From: Nitrospira defluvii
Lineage (GTDB): Bacteria; Nitrospirota; Nitrospiria; Nitrospirales; Nitrospiraceae
Direction: 5' to 3'
Assembly (NCBI GenBank): GCA_000196815.1
Contig: FP929003.1
Location: 2,999,501-3,063,500, forward strand
DNA length: 64,000 nt
Under the pieces are notes generated by a model. It saw only the letters and a program-made list of their open reading frames with translations, had not been told where the DNA came from and made no database searches. Made by a program: the position numbers and the translations under genes. The first letter of the stretch is position 1; the number at the start of each line of letters is the position of its first letter. Shown here piece by piece: positions 51,149 through 59,967 of the stretch.

Positions 51149-52426
51149 CTAGCACCCCTGCCATGATTCCATAAGTTGTGCCGTCGACTGCCCCTGCCCC
51201 TGTGCTGTTTGTGTCGCCGGAGCCCCCGGCTCGCCTTCGCCGCCAACCTCCTGCAGCACCACAGGAGCCGCCAGGGATCCACCTGGTTGCGACGGCGTGA
51301 CGTCACGCGAGGCTTGCACAAGACTGCTGAATGCGCCGTCCTTCCGCGCTGCGCACCGGCTAGTCAACAAGGGGGCGGGCGGGGTTGGAGCATCCTGAGG
51401 GAGCAGCACCGCGGCGCGATTCAAGAAGGCCACAGGTTCGACGGGATTAGTCGTATTCACGCTTGCCGCATTCGCCGTAGGGAGGGGCGGAAGTCCACCC
51501 AGATTCACACCCACGACTTGAATTTGCGTCACGCGTTGATTAATCGGATTCGTCGTCGTGTTGGCCTGCGCTCCTGTGGGCACACTCACATTCGGAGTCA
51601 CATCGATGGATGCGGGGATCACGCCTCCGCCACCCGCGACAATCAGCGTCCCGGGCAGAGCCTGGACCTGCCCGTTTCCTGACGCGCCGGAAAAAGGATT
51701 TCCGACAAATGGCTGGACACTCATCTCGCCTGCCGAGCTCGTGCTGCCGAGCATAACCCGCTGGGCGCTGATTTTCGATCCGTTGATCTGAATCCCGCCC
51801 CCCATCAAGCCGAGCACGGCCCCGGTCTGGAGCACCGTTGAGGGAGAAGACAAGACGATCGAGCCATAGGGGCCCTGTCCAAAAAACCCGAAGGAAACAG
51901 GTGAACCGACCGACAATGTCGAGTCGAACGCCAGGAGACCGGTGTTGGCCGTAAAAATTCCACCATCGCTCAGACGCAACTGCTGAGCCGTGCTGAAATA
52001 GGCAGACCCTGACACGTTCAATTGAGCGTTGGGGCCGAACACGATCCCGGAAGGATTGATAAAGAACAAGTTCGCGTTGAGCGCTTGAACCGTCCCATTG
52101 ATGTTGGACGGCGATCCCCCGATCACTCGGCTGATGACGTTGGACACGCCGCCGGGATTCACGAAGGCCGCCACATCCCCCGTGCCGACGGAGAATTGAT
52201 TGAAGCTATGGAAGAGGTTCGGACCGCTTCCCGGTCTGGTCCCGCCGGTGATGTTCGTGGTATTGCCCGAGGTGCTCAGGGAGGTCCCAAGACCGCCCGG
52301 TCCTGAGGGAGTCGCCACGATGTTCGTGGCCTGTCCGTAAGCGATCGACCCCGTATGGCCCACGAGCATCAGGAAGGCGAGTAACCCATGAATCAATAGC
52401 GGCAGTCCTGAGGGACGACACGTCAT
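51149..52426 (-). CDS. Small TpsA-type exoprotein with filamentous-haemagglutinin TPS domain
   Basis: Exported protein of 425 aa. Signal peptide 1-31. Residues ~33-270 form the TPS secretion domain recognised by TpsB transporters, with the FNQFSVGTGDVAAF strand and the NPSGIVFG motif at 124-131. No long beta-helix follows, which makes it very short for a TpsA. The C-terminal ~150 residues are Pro/Asn/Thr-rich and include SRCAARKDG (Cys358) and a final WQGC (Cys425). As I recall, a similar RCA-containing segment ends many cyanobacterial TPS-domain proteins. The start is fixed by GAGGAGA. It lies between the TpsB and CHAT genes. Confidence 0.88.
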   Translation of the reverse strand: MTCRPSGLPLLIHGLLAFLMLVGHTGSIAYGQATNIVATPSGPGGLGTSLSTSGNTTNITGGTRPGSGPNLFHSFNQFSVGTGDVAAFVNPGGVSNVISRVIGGSPSNINGTVQALNANLFFINPSGIVFGPNAQLNVSGSAYFSTAQQLRLSDGGIFTANTGLLAFDSTLSVGSPVSFGFFGQGPYGSIVLSSPSTVLQTGAVLGLMGGGIQINGSKISAQRVMLGSTSSAGEMSVQPFVGNPFSGASGNGQVQALPGTLIVAGGGGVIPASIDVTPNVSVPTGAQANTTTNPINQRVTQIQVVGVNLGGLPPLPTANAASVNTTNPVEPVAFLNRAAVLLPQDAPTPPAPLLTSRCAARKDGAFSSLVQASRDVTPSQPGGSLAAPVVLQEVGGEGEPGAPATQTAQGQGQSTAQLMESWQGC

Positions 52427-52445
52427 GGTAATTCTCCTCGTGTGA

Positions 52446-52470
52446 TAAGAGAGGAAGGCCTCCTCTCTTA
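52446..52470. repeat. Perfect hairpin between the TpsB and TpsA genes
   Basis: TAAGAGAGGA (52446-52455) and TCCTCTCTTA (52461-52470) form a 10-bp stem with a 5-base loop, 20 bases upstream of the TpsA start. No U-tract follows on the minus strand, so it is more likely an RNA-stability or attenuation element within the operon than a terminator. Confidence 0.5.
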
Positions 52471-52562
52471 CCCTAAACAGCGCACAACTTCAACACGCAT
52501 AACCCCTTACTCCGCGAGACGACGTGTGCAGGACACCATCCATCGACCCTGGCCATTCGGCC

Positions 52563-54392
52563 CTAGAACGCCTCTACCACCAGTTGCAGATGGATGCCGT
52601 GATCCTGCAGGTTGTTGCGGTCGGTATCGTACCGCTTCAACTGTTTTCCATAATAGAGTTCGAAATGACTCCCGCGCCAAAAATTCCAGATGACGCCGGC
52701 ACCCAGACTCGCCAACGTTTTCGGGGGGGTACCGGGCGTCTGGGCCGTCGTTTGCCAGCCATGACCCAAATCGAAAAAAGGCGCGAGAAAGACTGAATCC
52801 ACACCGGCCTTCGTCGTATACACCGGCACCCGCGCCTCGATCGATAACATGGCGGCATTGTCACGAATCAGCGTGAATTCCCGATAGCCGCGCACGCTAT
52901 ACCGGCCACCGACTGCAATCTGTTCGAGCGGGAACAAATGATCGTTGGACAATTGCACCACACCGCGGCTGACTAATTGCGTCCGCCACAAGGGGAGCTG
53001 GCGGATCCACTGGGCTTCTCCCAACCAGGAGAAAAACCGCGCATCCGGCAGATTCGGGTCGCCATTCGCGGTCGCCCCCATCGCTCCGACACCGACGGAA
53101 AAACGTGACAAGAGGGAGATCACCTGATCGGCCGAACGCCGGGCATATTCCTGACCGAAGCGGAGCGAGGTCACACGGAACTTCCCGTTCGGCGACCCGG
53201 TGATGAGCTCGAACGGATTCCCTCCTAACGTACTTTCATTCCGAGCATGTTCGCCCGTGAGGGAAAAGGCCAGTTCCTGGTCGGCCGTCCGGATGACAGG
53301 ATGCCTGACCGATAGCCCGAAAATCTGAGCCTTATTCTTGATATCCAACGCATCGAACGGCGATTCCTCCACCCCGAAATCGAACCGGCGATATTGCAGC
53401 GCGACGGTGGTATCACGCGGGCCCACCGGAATTTCGTATTTAAAGTTGAGCATCGGGTTCACCCCGGCCGACCGCCCGTATTGCAAACTCAGCGTATCGC
53501 CGAAACCCAGCAGGTTCTGGTGAGCCAGCGTGATGAACCCCTGCTCCGCACCCACGACCGGGGACTGGTAGTTGTTGAATTCCAGCCAGGCCTTCAAGGG
53601 ATTGGCTTCCTTCACTTTCACGTTCAGCGTATTCTCGCCAAGGGTCGCGCCAGGCAACAGTTCGGCGTTGATCCGTGCGATCCGGGGATTGGCTTGCATC
53701 ACGCGCAACCGTTCCTGGAGCGCTTCGACATGCAGCGGAGGACCGGCCGCCAGATTGACCCGGCTCTGAAAATACGAGGGGCGGAACCACTTGGTATCCT
53801 CGACGTTGACCTGTGTGATCTTTCCCTCGATGATCTGCATGGTCAGAACGCCGTCCGCGACATCCTGCTCCGGGACCACCGCACCGGAGGTCACATATCC
53901 ATGGTTGACGTAGTAGTACGTGAGCGCCAGGCGCAACGATTCCAGATCCTCCGCCGTAAGCTCGCGATTGGCATAGGGCGCCGTGACTTCGGAGAGCTGT
54001 TGTGAGGTGAAGGCGGTATTGCCCACCAGCCGGATATCCTTGACCGTGATCTTGGGTCCCTTCGCGGCCTGATCGAGCGCGCCCGGAGGCGTCGGGGTCG
54101 GAAGCTCAAGTGCGGGGGGTTGTGCGGGTGGAGGCACAACAGGCAACTGCGGCGGCTTCGGGGGCAAGGGCCCGCCGGTCTGCGGGGGCAAGGGGCCGGT
54201 CTGCGAATAGGCCGGCAATGCCAGCGCGCCAAGCAATAGAAGAGCCGTCACAACTGCGAAGAGTCCCCCCGATGTCCGTGACGATTGACCGCGCTGATGA
54301 AGACGGGGTGCTCTCTCGTACACAGCCATACCCGCGCCAGCCGCTCTGGTCATCCCTGCGTTCTGCCCCACCAACTTCTTCACGCAAGCCAT
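52563..54392 (-). CDS. Outer-membrane transporter, TpsB (FhaC/ShlB/HecB) family
   Basis: Two-partner secretion pore of 609 aa. ATG 54392 follows GGGAGG; an ATG 33 bases earlier lacks one. A long N-terminal signal region (hydrophobic GGLFAVVTALLLLGALALPA, cleavage near AYSQ) is followed by a Pro-rich linker (about 65-105), two POTRA domains (about 110-270, first strand ITVKDIRLVGNTAF) and a 16-stranded barrel. The barrel has the conserved VGGRYSVRGY motif of strand 11 to loop L6 near residue 500. It ends with the aromatic Phe typical of outer-membrane proteins. It should export the TPS-domain protein encoded 136 bases downstream. Confidence 0.93.
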   Translation of the reverse strand: MACVKKLVGQNAGMTRAAGAGMAVYERAPRLHQRGQSSRTSGGLFAVVTALLLLGALALPAYSQTGPLPPQTGGPLPPKPPQLPVVPPPAQPPALELPTPTPPGALDQAAKGPKITVKDIRLVGNTAFTSQQLSEVTAPYANRELTAEDLESLRLALTYYYVNHGYVTSGAVVPEQDVADGVLTMQIIEGKITQVNVEDTKWFRPSYFQSRVNLAAGPPLHVEALQERLRVMQANPRIARINAELLPGATLGENTLNVKVKEANPLKAWLEFNNYQSPVVGAEQGFITLAHQNLLGFGDTLSLQYGRSAGVNPMLNFKYEIPVGPRDTTVALQYRRFDFGVEESPFDALDIKNKAQIFGLSVRHPVIRTADQELAFSLTGEHARNESTLGGNPFELITGSPNGKFRVTSLRFGQEYARRSADQVISLLSRFSVGVGAMGATANGDPNLPDARFFSWLGEAQWIRQLPLWRTQLVSRGVVQLSNDHLFPLEQIAVGGRYSVRGYREFTLIRDNAAMLSIEARVPVYTTKAGVDSVFLAPFFDLGHGWQTTAQTPGTPPKTLASLGAGVIWNFWRGSHFELYYGKQLKRYDTDRNNLQDHGIHLQLVVEAF

Positions 54393-54832
54393 CAAGGCCT
54401 CCCCTCTTTCTTGATGACGGGGCACAGCGTAGCTGTCCCCCTGCCCGCAACAATCCAGACCACCTTCATTGCCCTTGCATCCGCGCGATGTCTCTTGTTG
54501 CGCCCATGTGCCTCTCCTCGCGAGAACCGTGCCTGTGCGACAATGAGACAGCCGCTCGATACGTATCTCTTTGGAGAGTCTTACCTGCGAAGGAACTGCT
54601 TATAACATGTCTCGAATCAAAATACTCCTGCCTCGAAAAAGTTTTTTCGTACAGGCGGAGTCCATCTTCTCTAGGAAAATTCGTGAGGGAGGCGTAGAGA
54701 ACGCCAGCGGGAGAGATCGTGCACTCCAAGCCGAAACGGCGACAGTTCACACTCGGTCAGCGCCTGGCTCGGCATGCCGCATTACGCAGTCGGGGCTTAT
54801 CTGCTGTGGTGTCGGGTGCGACGAACGTGACG
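54393..54832. other. Control region upstream of the TPS-CHAT operon
   Basis: These 440 bases lie between the operon and the HTH regulator gene. Short open frames are present but none has a ribosome binding site or looks like a protein. The region contains the candidate dyad and extended -10 element at 54599-54649. The predicted mRNA leader of ~200 bases is unusually long. Confidence 0.5.
54599..54649 (-). promoter_or_regulatory. Candidate promoter and dyad operator of the TPS-CHAT operon
   Basis: On the minus strand a TGT-TATAAG extended -10 element lies at 54604-54599. The -35 position (54627-54622, GAGTAT) is poor. Just upstream, CGAAAAA (54634-54640) and TTTTTCG (54643-54649) form a perfect 7-bp inverted repeat with a 2-base spacer. 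A weak -35 beside a dyad is the usual form of an activator-dependent promoter. Confidence 0.4.
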
Positions 54833-55816
54833 CTACACGGCTCGGCGGGGAAGCTCCCGCATCGACCGCGTGAACCGGGCCAGCTGTTCCCGGAATGAAC
54901 CGGCTCCTTCATACTCGAACACATAGCGGGTCATATCAAACAGCGGGGCCGGATCGAGGTCCCGGATCATCTCCGGTTTCCATGAGATCTGAAGCCGATT
55001 GATCATGGTGATGGGCGTAGGGGTGCCGACCATGCCGAGCGGGACCGTGCCGTAGGTTTGCGAGAAGATCAAAATTTCGCGATCGAACATCGCCGTATTC
55101 ATATCTTCGGCAGCGCCGTGTTTTCTAAAATCCTCTTCGAGGCGCTGAAAGGTAGGCGACTGCACCAGCGCTTCCCGAAACGCATAAAACACCTTGACGC
55201 CGGCACGTTGCTGATCGTCCATGACGTTCACCGCATCGGACACCGTCATGCTGTCCTGCATCTGCGCCTGAGTAAGAATCAGGAGGCGCCTGATTTTGAC
55301 CTGGCGCCGCGCGGCCGCCTGATTCGCCAACAGATAGTTGGGATACAGGGCTTCCCCCTTCTTCCAAATGTTCCACCGTTCCATCATGGCATCGACCGAC
55401 TGCTCCGCCGTTTCCATCAGGCGGACCGCCTCGGCATTGGCGGCGGCGCCTTCATAGGTCAGGGTTTGTGCCTCCAGCTGCTTCAATTCCCTGCCGATTG
55501 CCTCGACCTTCTTCGGGAGGTACCGGGGACGCTTCGGCACATGCAGCATGACATCCACCGCCGTCAACGCCAAGGTCCAGTATTCCTTCGCCTGCTTCGG
55601 GGCCTTGTCCTTTTGCGCGATCAGCAAGAGTTCCACCGGATTCCGGTCGAGCAACTTCGCGATTTTGATGCAGAGCTCCGGTTTGGGAACCTTGAGACCG
55701 CGCCGCATCAAGTTGGCATCCGGTTGGGCGATGCCAAGCTTTTCTGCGAGCGTATAATCACTGGTCAACGCGTAGCGGTCTTTAATCGCCTCAAGATACC
55801 CGGAAATTTCCGTCAT
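54833..55816 (-). CDS. HTH (Cro/C1-like) protein of unknown target
   Basis: Protein of 327 aa, ATG 55816 preceded by GGAG. Residues 1-70 form a helix-turn-helix of the Cro type (SDYTLAEKLGIAQPDANLMRRG, then LCIKIAKLLDRNPVELLLIA). The remaining ~255 residues are of unknown fold: a helical part with KKVEAIGRELKQLEAQ and a C-terminal alpha/beta part, perhaps a sensor. No membrane segment. It is the last gene of the fatty-acid operon (54 bases after the acyl-CoA dehydrogenase) and lies upstream of the TPS-CHAT operon, so it could regulate either. Confidence 0.75.
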   Translation of the reverse strand: MTEISGYLEAIKDRYALTSDYTLAEKLGIAQPDANLMRRGLKVPKPELCIKIAKLLDRNPVELLLIAQKDKAPKQAKEYWTLALTAVDVMLHVPKRPRYLPKKVEAIGRELKQLEAQTLTYEGAAANAEAVRLMETAEQSVDAMMERWNIWKKGEALYPNYLLANQAAARRQVKIRRLLILTQAQMQDSMTVSDAVNVMDDQQRAGVKVFYAFREALVQSPTFQRLEEDFRKHGAAEDMNTAMFDREILIFSQTYGTVPLGMVGTPTPITMINRLQISWKPEMIRDLDPAPLFDMTRYVFEYEGAGSFREQLARFTRSMRELPRRAV

Positions 55817-55870
55817 AGAGACTCCGTTGAACATGAATCTTGGGAAGCCACAACCACTCTCATCTCCGCC

Positions 55871-57808
55871 TCAAATCCCCGACCAGGCCTCCACCGATGC
55901 GCCCGTCACCACACCGGCCGGTTCGGCAACACCGGTCCGCCCGCCTGGACAGGACGGGATGATGCCCTCCTCCAACCATTCGCCTTCACCTGCAAGTATG
56001 TCTTTGGCCAGATGAAACAACCTCCGATCGTCATCCCACAACGGCGTCGTCAGGGAGAGCAACGGGGTGGGATGAAATGTTTCGTTGACTCGCAGGCAGA
56101 AATCTTCAACCAGCGCACGCGACAAGGCCTGCTCCCGGACTTCCGGTTGTGATCCGTACCACAACAACGCCTCGACGGCAAATAGCTGGAGGCCCGCTGT
56201 CACCAGACGTCTCAACACGCGTTGATTGCGCGCGAGCCCCTGTCGGTGACGGACGCTGGCCCACAGCGATTTCCGCGCGAGCGCACGACTTTGTTGCGAC
56301 ACAAACCGCTCCCACCAAGCCGCATCAGCCCTCGGTCGCGCACCTTGCGCAAGAAAGGGAATCGGATTAAAGGCACGCGCGGAGATTCTCGCGAAAAATG
56401 GCACAGCCTGAGCCATGTCCTCGATCCCGCGCTCCAGGAAAGCCCTGCCTTGCGTCACATATTCGCCGAGTCCTTCCCGCGCAATCCACAACGTCAGAAT
56501 CCCGTTGCTCCCTTCCCAGATCACATTGATGAGCGCGTCCCGGATCAGCCGTTCGACCGGCACCGGCACGTCCCCATGAAGACGCAACGAATCGGGCGTC
56601 TCAAACGCGCGCCCGCCGTAGATGCGGAACAGATCCAGCAACGACTCCAACAGCCACTCAGTCGCGAGGACTTTCGCCGCCGCCGACTCCAGTCGTACAT
56701 CCACCTTGGCATCGGTCCAGATTCCCGTGATCTTCACGATGGCCTCGAGCGCGAGCACGCGGGACGCCATCAGAACAATTTTCGAACCGATATCCGTATG
56801 CTCGCCGATCGGGCGGTCGTATTGAACGCGTTGCTGGGCCCGCACACGCGCCAACCGGAGACATTGCTTCAGACTACCCAGGCAGGCGGCAGGCAGTGTC
56901 AGTCGTCCGACCGTGAGACTCTCCAAGGCGCGCCGCAGGCCTTCGCCCTCTTCTCCGAGCCGGTCGGCCACCGGCACAAACACCTCGCGCAGATGCACCT
57001 GCCCATTGTAGATGCCTCGAACACCCATGAAGCTAAGACGCGTGCAGCGGCACCCCGCAGACTGCGTCTCCACCACAAACGCTCCGAATCGCCGCTCCTC
57101 CTTGGGGCGGTCGACGTCCTGAGGCACCGTGACGATCTGGGCAATGACGACGAGGAGTGAGGCCAGGAACTCATGATCCTCGCGAGGCGCGTTCGTCGTG
57201 TACAACTTCTCACCCGTGAGCCGATAGCCCACCAGGACGCCGCCTTCATGTACAGGAATGGCGTAGGTTTTGAGATCCCAGATATCGCACCCCGCACTCT
57301 TTTCAGTCAGCGCGAATCCGGAAATGTCTCCCCGGGCCAATCGGGGCAGCAACCGCTGCTGTTGCTCACGATTTCCCACCAGCTTGACCGGTTCCGCCAC
57401 TCCGATCGAATTGTGGGCGGACAACAACACGCTCGTCGCCGCGTCATGACTGCCGAGGAGCGTCGCCACTGTGTGATACTCCGACTGAGAAAGCCCCAAC
57501 CCGCCGTAGCTGCGCGGGATCTTGATCCCGAAGGCGCCGATCCTTCGAAACGCCTCGATCACCTCGTCACCGATGGCGCCTTCTCGATCGATGGCTTCCG
57601 GATCTACTTTCTCAACCAGCAGCAGGCGGAGAGTGTCGAGAAATTCTTTCGCGCCCCCGCTCATCGCCGGAATCGATGCAGCGGTAAAGAGCGATCTCCG
57701 AACGACCCCTTCAAATAGCCCTGCCAGAAATCCCGAATAGGCACGCGTATCGCGAGCGGCTTCCGCTGCCGCGAGCGACCCCTTGAACATCTCTGCTCCG
57801 TTCCTCAT
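55871..57808 (-). CDS. Long acyl-CoA dehydrogenase (ACAD9/VLCAD-like)
   Basis: FAD enzyme for the first step of beta-oxidation, forming trans-2-enoyl-CoA. The start at 57808 gives 645 aa, longer than the usual ~380 and matching very-long-chain/ACAD9-type enzymes with a C-terminal extension (about 470-645). Visible are the FALTEKSAG FAD-binding loop, the LTGEKLYTTNA segment and IWEGSNGIL, whose Glu is the expected catalytic base position. It lies 19 bases after the patatin gene in an operon that also encodes the other beta-oxidation steps. Its electron acceptor (ETF) is not encoded here. Confidence 0.92.
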   Translation of the reverse strand: MRNGAEMFKGSLAAAEAARDTRAYSGFLAGLFEGVVRRSLFTAASIPAMSGGAKEFLDTLRLLLVEKVDPEAIDREGAIGDEVIEAFRRIGAFGIKIPRSYGGLGLSQSEYHTVATLLGSHDAATSVLLSAHNSIGVAEPVKLVGNREQQQRLLPRLARGDISGFALTEKSAGCDIWDLKTYAIPVHEGGVLVGYRLTGEKLYTTNAPREDHEFLASLLVVIAQIVTVPQDVDRPKEERRFGAFVVETQSAGCRCTRLSFMGVRGIYNGQVHLREVFVPVADRLGEEGEGLRRALESLTVGRLTLPAACLGSLKQCLRLARVRAQQRVQYDRPIGEHTDIGSKIVLMASRVLALEAIVKITGIWTDAKVDVRLESAAAKVLATEWLLESLLDLFRIYGGRAFETPDSLRLHGDVPVPVERLIRDALINVIWEGSNGILTLWIAREGLGEYVTQGRAFLERGIEDMAQAVPFFARISARAFNPIPFLAQGARPRADAAWWERFVSQQSRALARKSLWASVRHRQGLARNQRVLRRLVTAGLQLFAVEALLWYGSQPEVREQALSRALVEDFCLRVNETFHPTPLLSLTTPLWDDDRRLFHLAKDILAGEGEWLEEGIIPSCPGGRTGVAEPAGVVTGASVEAWSGI

Positions 57809-57827
57809 ACGCACCTCTGGGCGTTGT

Positions 57828-59048
57828 TTACTTGGCCTTGCGCCAGGCCGCGCCGATACCGCCGATGCCTGCCGGCCCGACCATGGGCTGACGGATGTTC
57901 GGATCAGCCACCCTCGCGACTTCATCGAGCCGCGCAAGGCGCCGCCCGGCGCGGTCCTCGAACCTGGCCCGCGACATCACCAGACGATGGCGCGCGAACT
58001 GCGCGGACAGGTCCTCCCATCGATCTCGTGCCAGCGTCATCACCGCCACATATCCGGCCCGAAGGAGATGGATCCGGTCGTCGTAACTCAGAAAACTCCG
58101 CTCGAACAGCAACGCATCGGATTCCACCGGCGAAATGGCGAGCACTTCCTTCTCCGGATAGTCCTGCTGGAAGCGCTCCAAGGCCTGCGAGAAACGCACG
58201 TCGAAATTAATGCGGGAGGCCTGTTCACCGATGGACAAAAAGCCCCTGTCCCGCAATCGACTTCCGGGCTTGCCGACGGCCGGCTGCGCGTGCCGTGACC
58301 GAGCCTGCGGAGCTCGTGCCATCGGATTGATCATGATCATGAAGTCCACATGTTTTTGAACGGCGACCTCGAAGAAGGCCATGCGACCGATGCCGGCATC
58401 GATGTAGTCCCGGCCCTGGATCCTGACCGGGCAGAAATAAATCGGCACTGCGGAGGAGGCGGTCACGGCACGTGAGATCGGAACGTCCCGCCAATCCTCG
58501 TCGCCGAACAGCACGCCATCGCCGGTTTCCAGATCGATGGCCGGGATATACAGTTCTTTGGCGAGTCCGGCGAACCGGTCGCTCAACCCTTTGACGTTGA
58601 AGATCGCCTCGAGGTACTTCGCAAAAGGCTCCAGCGTGTAAATACCGCTCGGCAGCGCATCCTGCGCCTTATCGAGCAAATCGATGAACGTCATCTCCCC
58701 ATAGTGACGCACATAGAGCTTCAACAGCGGGACGAGTTGCCGGGTCACCCGCCACACCGTTTTGAGCCCCTCGCCGATGGCAGGAGAAAACACGTTCCGA
58801 TGATCGAAGTAGTAGGGTCTGGTGCCGGACAGATTCGTGTCCAGAATCTCCTGCGGCCTGACTCCATTGGCCAACAGTGAGGCTGCCGCCGCTCCGGCAC
58901 TCACGCCGACATACAGATCGAGATCGTTCATCGTCACACCGTCCTCGAAGAGATCATCCAAGGCGGTTAACGCGCCGATTTCGAAGAGGTAGCCGGTGAA
59001 ACCACCTCCGCCCAACGCCAGGGCCCGCTTGCTGAAAGACGGTGCCAT
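57828..59048 (-). CDS. Patatin-like phospholipase
   Basis: Predicted lipid acyl hydrolase of 406 aa, ATG 59048 preceded by GGAG. The oxyanion hole is ALGGGGFTGY at residues 11-20, the nucleophile is Ser50 in VGVSAG, and the catalytic Asp is in YIDAGIGRM, giving the patatin Ser-Asp dyad. No signal peptide is seen, so it acts on internal lipids or is secreted by other means. In this operon it could release fatty acids from membrane or storage lipids for the neighbouring acyl-CoA ligase. The C-terminal 100 residues are Arg-rich. Confidence 0.92.
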   Translation of the reverse strand: MAPSFSKRALALGGGGFTGYLFEIGALTALDDLFEDGVTMNDLDLYVGVSAGAAAASLLANGVRPQEILDTNLSGTRPYYFDHRNVFSPAIGEGLKTVWRVTRQLVPLLKLYVRHYGEMTFIDLLDKAQDALPSGIYTLEPFAKYLEAIFNVKGLSDRFAGLAKELYIPAIDLETGDGVLFGDEDWRDVPISRAVTASSAVPIYFCPVRIQGRDYIDAGIGRMAFFEVAVQKHVDFMIMINPMARAPQARSRHAQPAVGKPGSRLRDRGFLSIGEQASRINFDVRFSQALERFQQDYPEKEVLAISPVESDALLFERSFLSYDDRIHLLRAGYVAVMTLARDRWEDLSAQFARHRLVMSRARFEDRAGRRLARLDEVARVADPNIRQPMVGPAGIGGIGAAWRKAK

Positions 59049-59085
59049 GCTGGGCTCCACATCGCCTCAACGGCACAACGGCCGG

Positions 59086-59874
59086 TCATCGATCCATGAA
59101 ATGCGGCTGCCGCTTCTCCAGAAACGCAGACAGGCCTTCTCGTCTGTCCGCCGTGTCGCACAACGCTCCGAACAGGCGCGCTTCCAAGGCCAGGCCGTCA
59201 TGAAGATTCAGCTCGATACCCTGGCGGATGGCCCGAAGCGACGCGCGCACCGCCACCTGGCCTTTCGAGGCAATCGTGCGCGCCAACCCCTGAGCCTGGC
59301 GGAGGAGATCCTCGGGGGGAACGACCTCCGACACGAGACCGATCGCCTTTGCTTCCTGCGCCGAGATCGGCTCACCGGTCAGGATCAGCTCCATGGCTTT
59401 CGACTGACCGATGGTCCGGGCAAGTCGCTGCGTGCCGCCGAATCCCGGCATGATCCCCAGATTGATTTCCGGCTGGCCCAATCGGCTCCCTTCCGCGGCA
59501 AGCCTGATATGGCAACACAGGGCCAATTCCAGTCCTCCCCCCAGGCAAATCCCGTTGATGGCAGCAATCACCGGTTTTCCAACCCCTTCGATCCGATCCA
59601 GGATGGCCTGGCCCTGCAGAGCCATGGCCTCCCCTTCCTTTGACGAAGTAATCGACGCCAAGACTCGAATATCTGCCCCGGCGATGAAGAATCGACCCGT
59701 GCCGGTCAACACGACCACTTTTAGCGCTTCGTCCTTGGCAACCTGGTCGAACGTCGTGCTCAGCTCGGCAAGGAGTTCCGGGGTCAGGGTGTTGGCGGGA
59801 GGATGATTGATCAACACAGTGGCCACCGCACCATCGACAGTGCAAGAAAGCATCGAACCGGCCGTCGTCGTCAT
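59086..59874 (-). CDS. Enoyl-CoA hydratase
   Basis: Crotonase-fold enzyme of 262 aa that adds water to trans-2-enoyl-CoA. ATG 59874 begins MTTTAGSMLSCTVDGAVAT. The oxyanion loop FIAGADIR and the catalytic Glu positions (GICLGGGLELALCCH and LGQPEINLGIMPGFGGTQRL) are conserved. It lies between the hydroxyacyl-CoA dehydrogenase and patatin genes, supplying the second step of the pathway. Confidence 0.93.
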   Translation of the reverse strand: MTTTAGSMLSCTVDGAVATVLINHPPANTLTPELLAELSTTFDQVAKDEALKVVVLTGTGRFFIAGADIRVLASITSSKEGEAMALQGQAILDRIEGVGKPVIAAINGICLGGGLELALCCHIRLAAEGSRLGQPEINLGIMPGFGGTQRLARTIGQSKAMELILTGEPISAQEAKAIGLVSEVVPPEDLLRQAQGLARTIASKGQVAVRASLRAIRQGIELNLHDGLALEARLFGALCDTADRREGLSAFLEKRQPHFMDR

Positions 59875-59967
59875 ATGAGCCTCACAGCATTGAATGGTGG
59901 GTATTCCCACATGGATGCGATCGGGGAAGGGACGGGCATACCAACTCCTGCCCCGCAGACACGAGCA

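Noticed and set aside
48656-54392. CHAT-gasdermin or Craspase-like defence system
   Set aside because: There is no gasdermin-like, CRISPR or other defence gene nearby, and the CHAT protein has an export signal and secretion-system partners.
56222-57160. Plus-strand open frame of 312 codons opposite the acyl-CoA dehydrogenase gene
   Set aside because: Antisense to a well-conserved enzyme; no recognisable motif or ribosome binding site.
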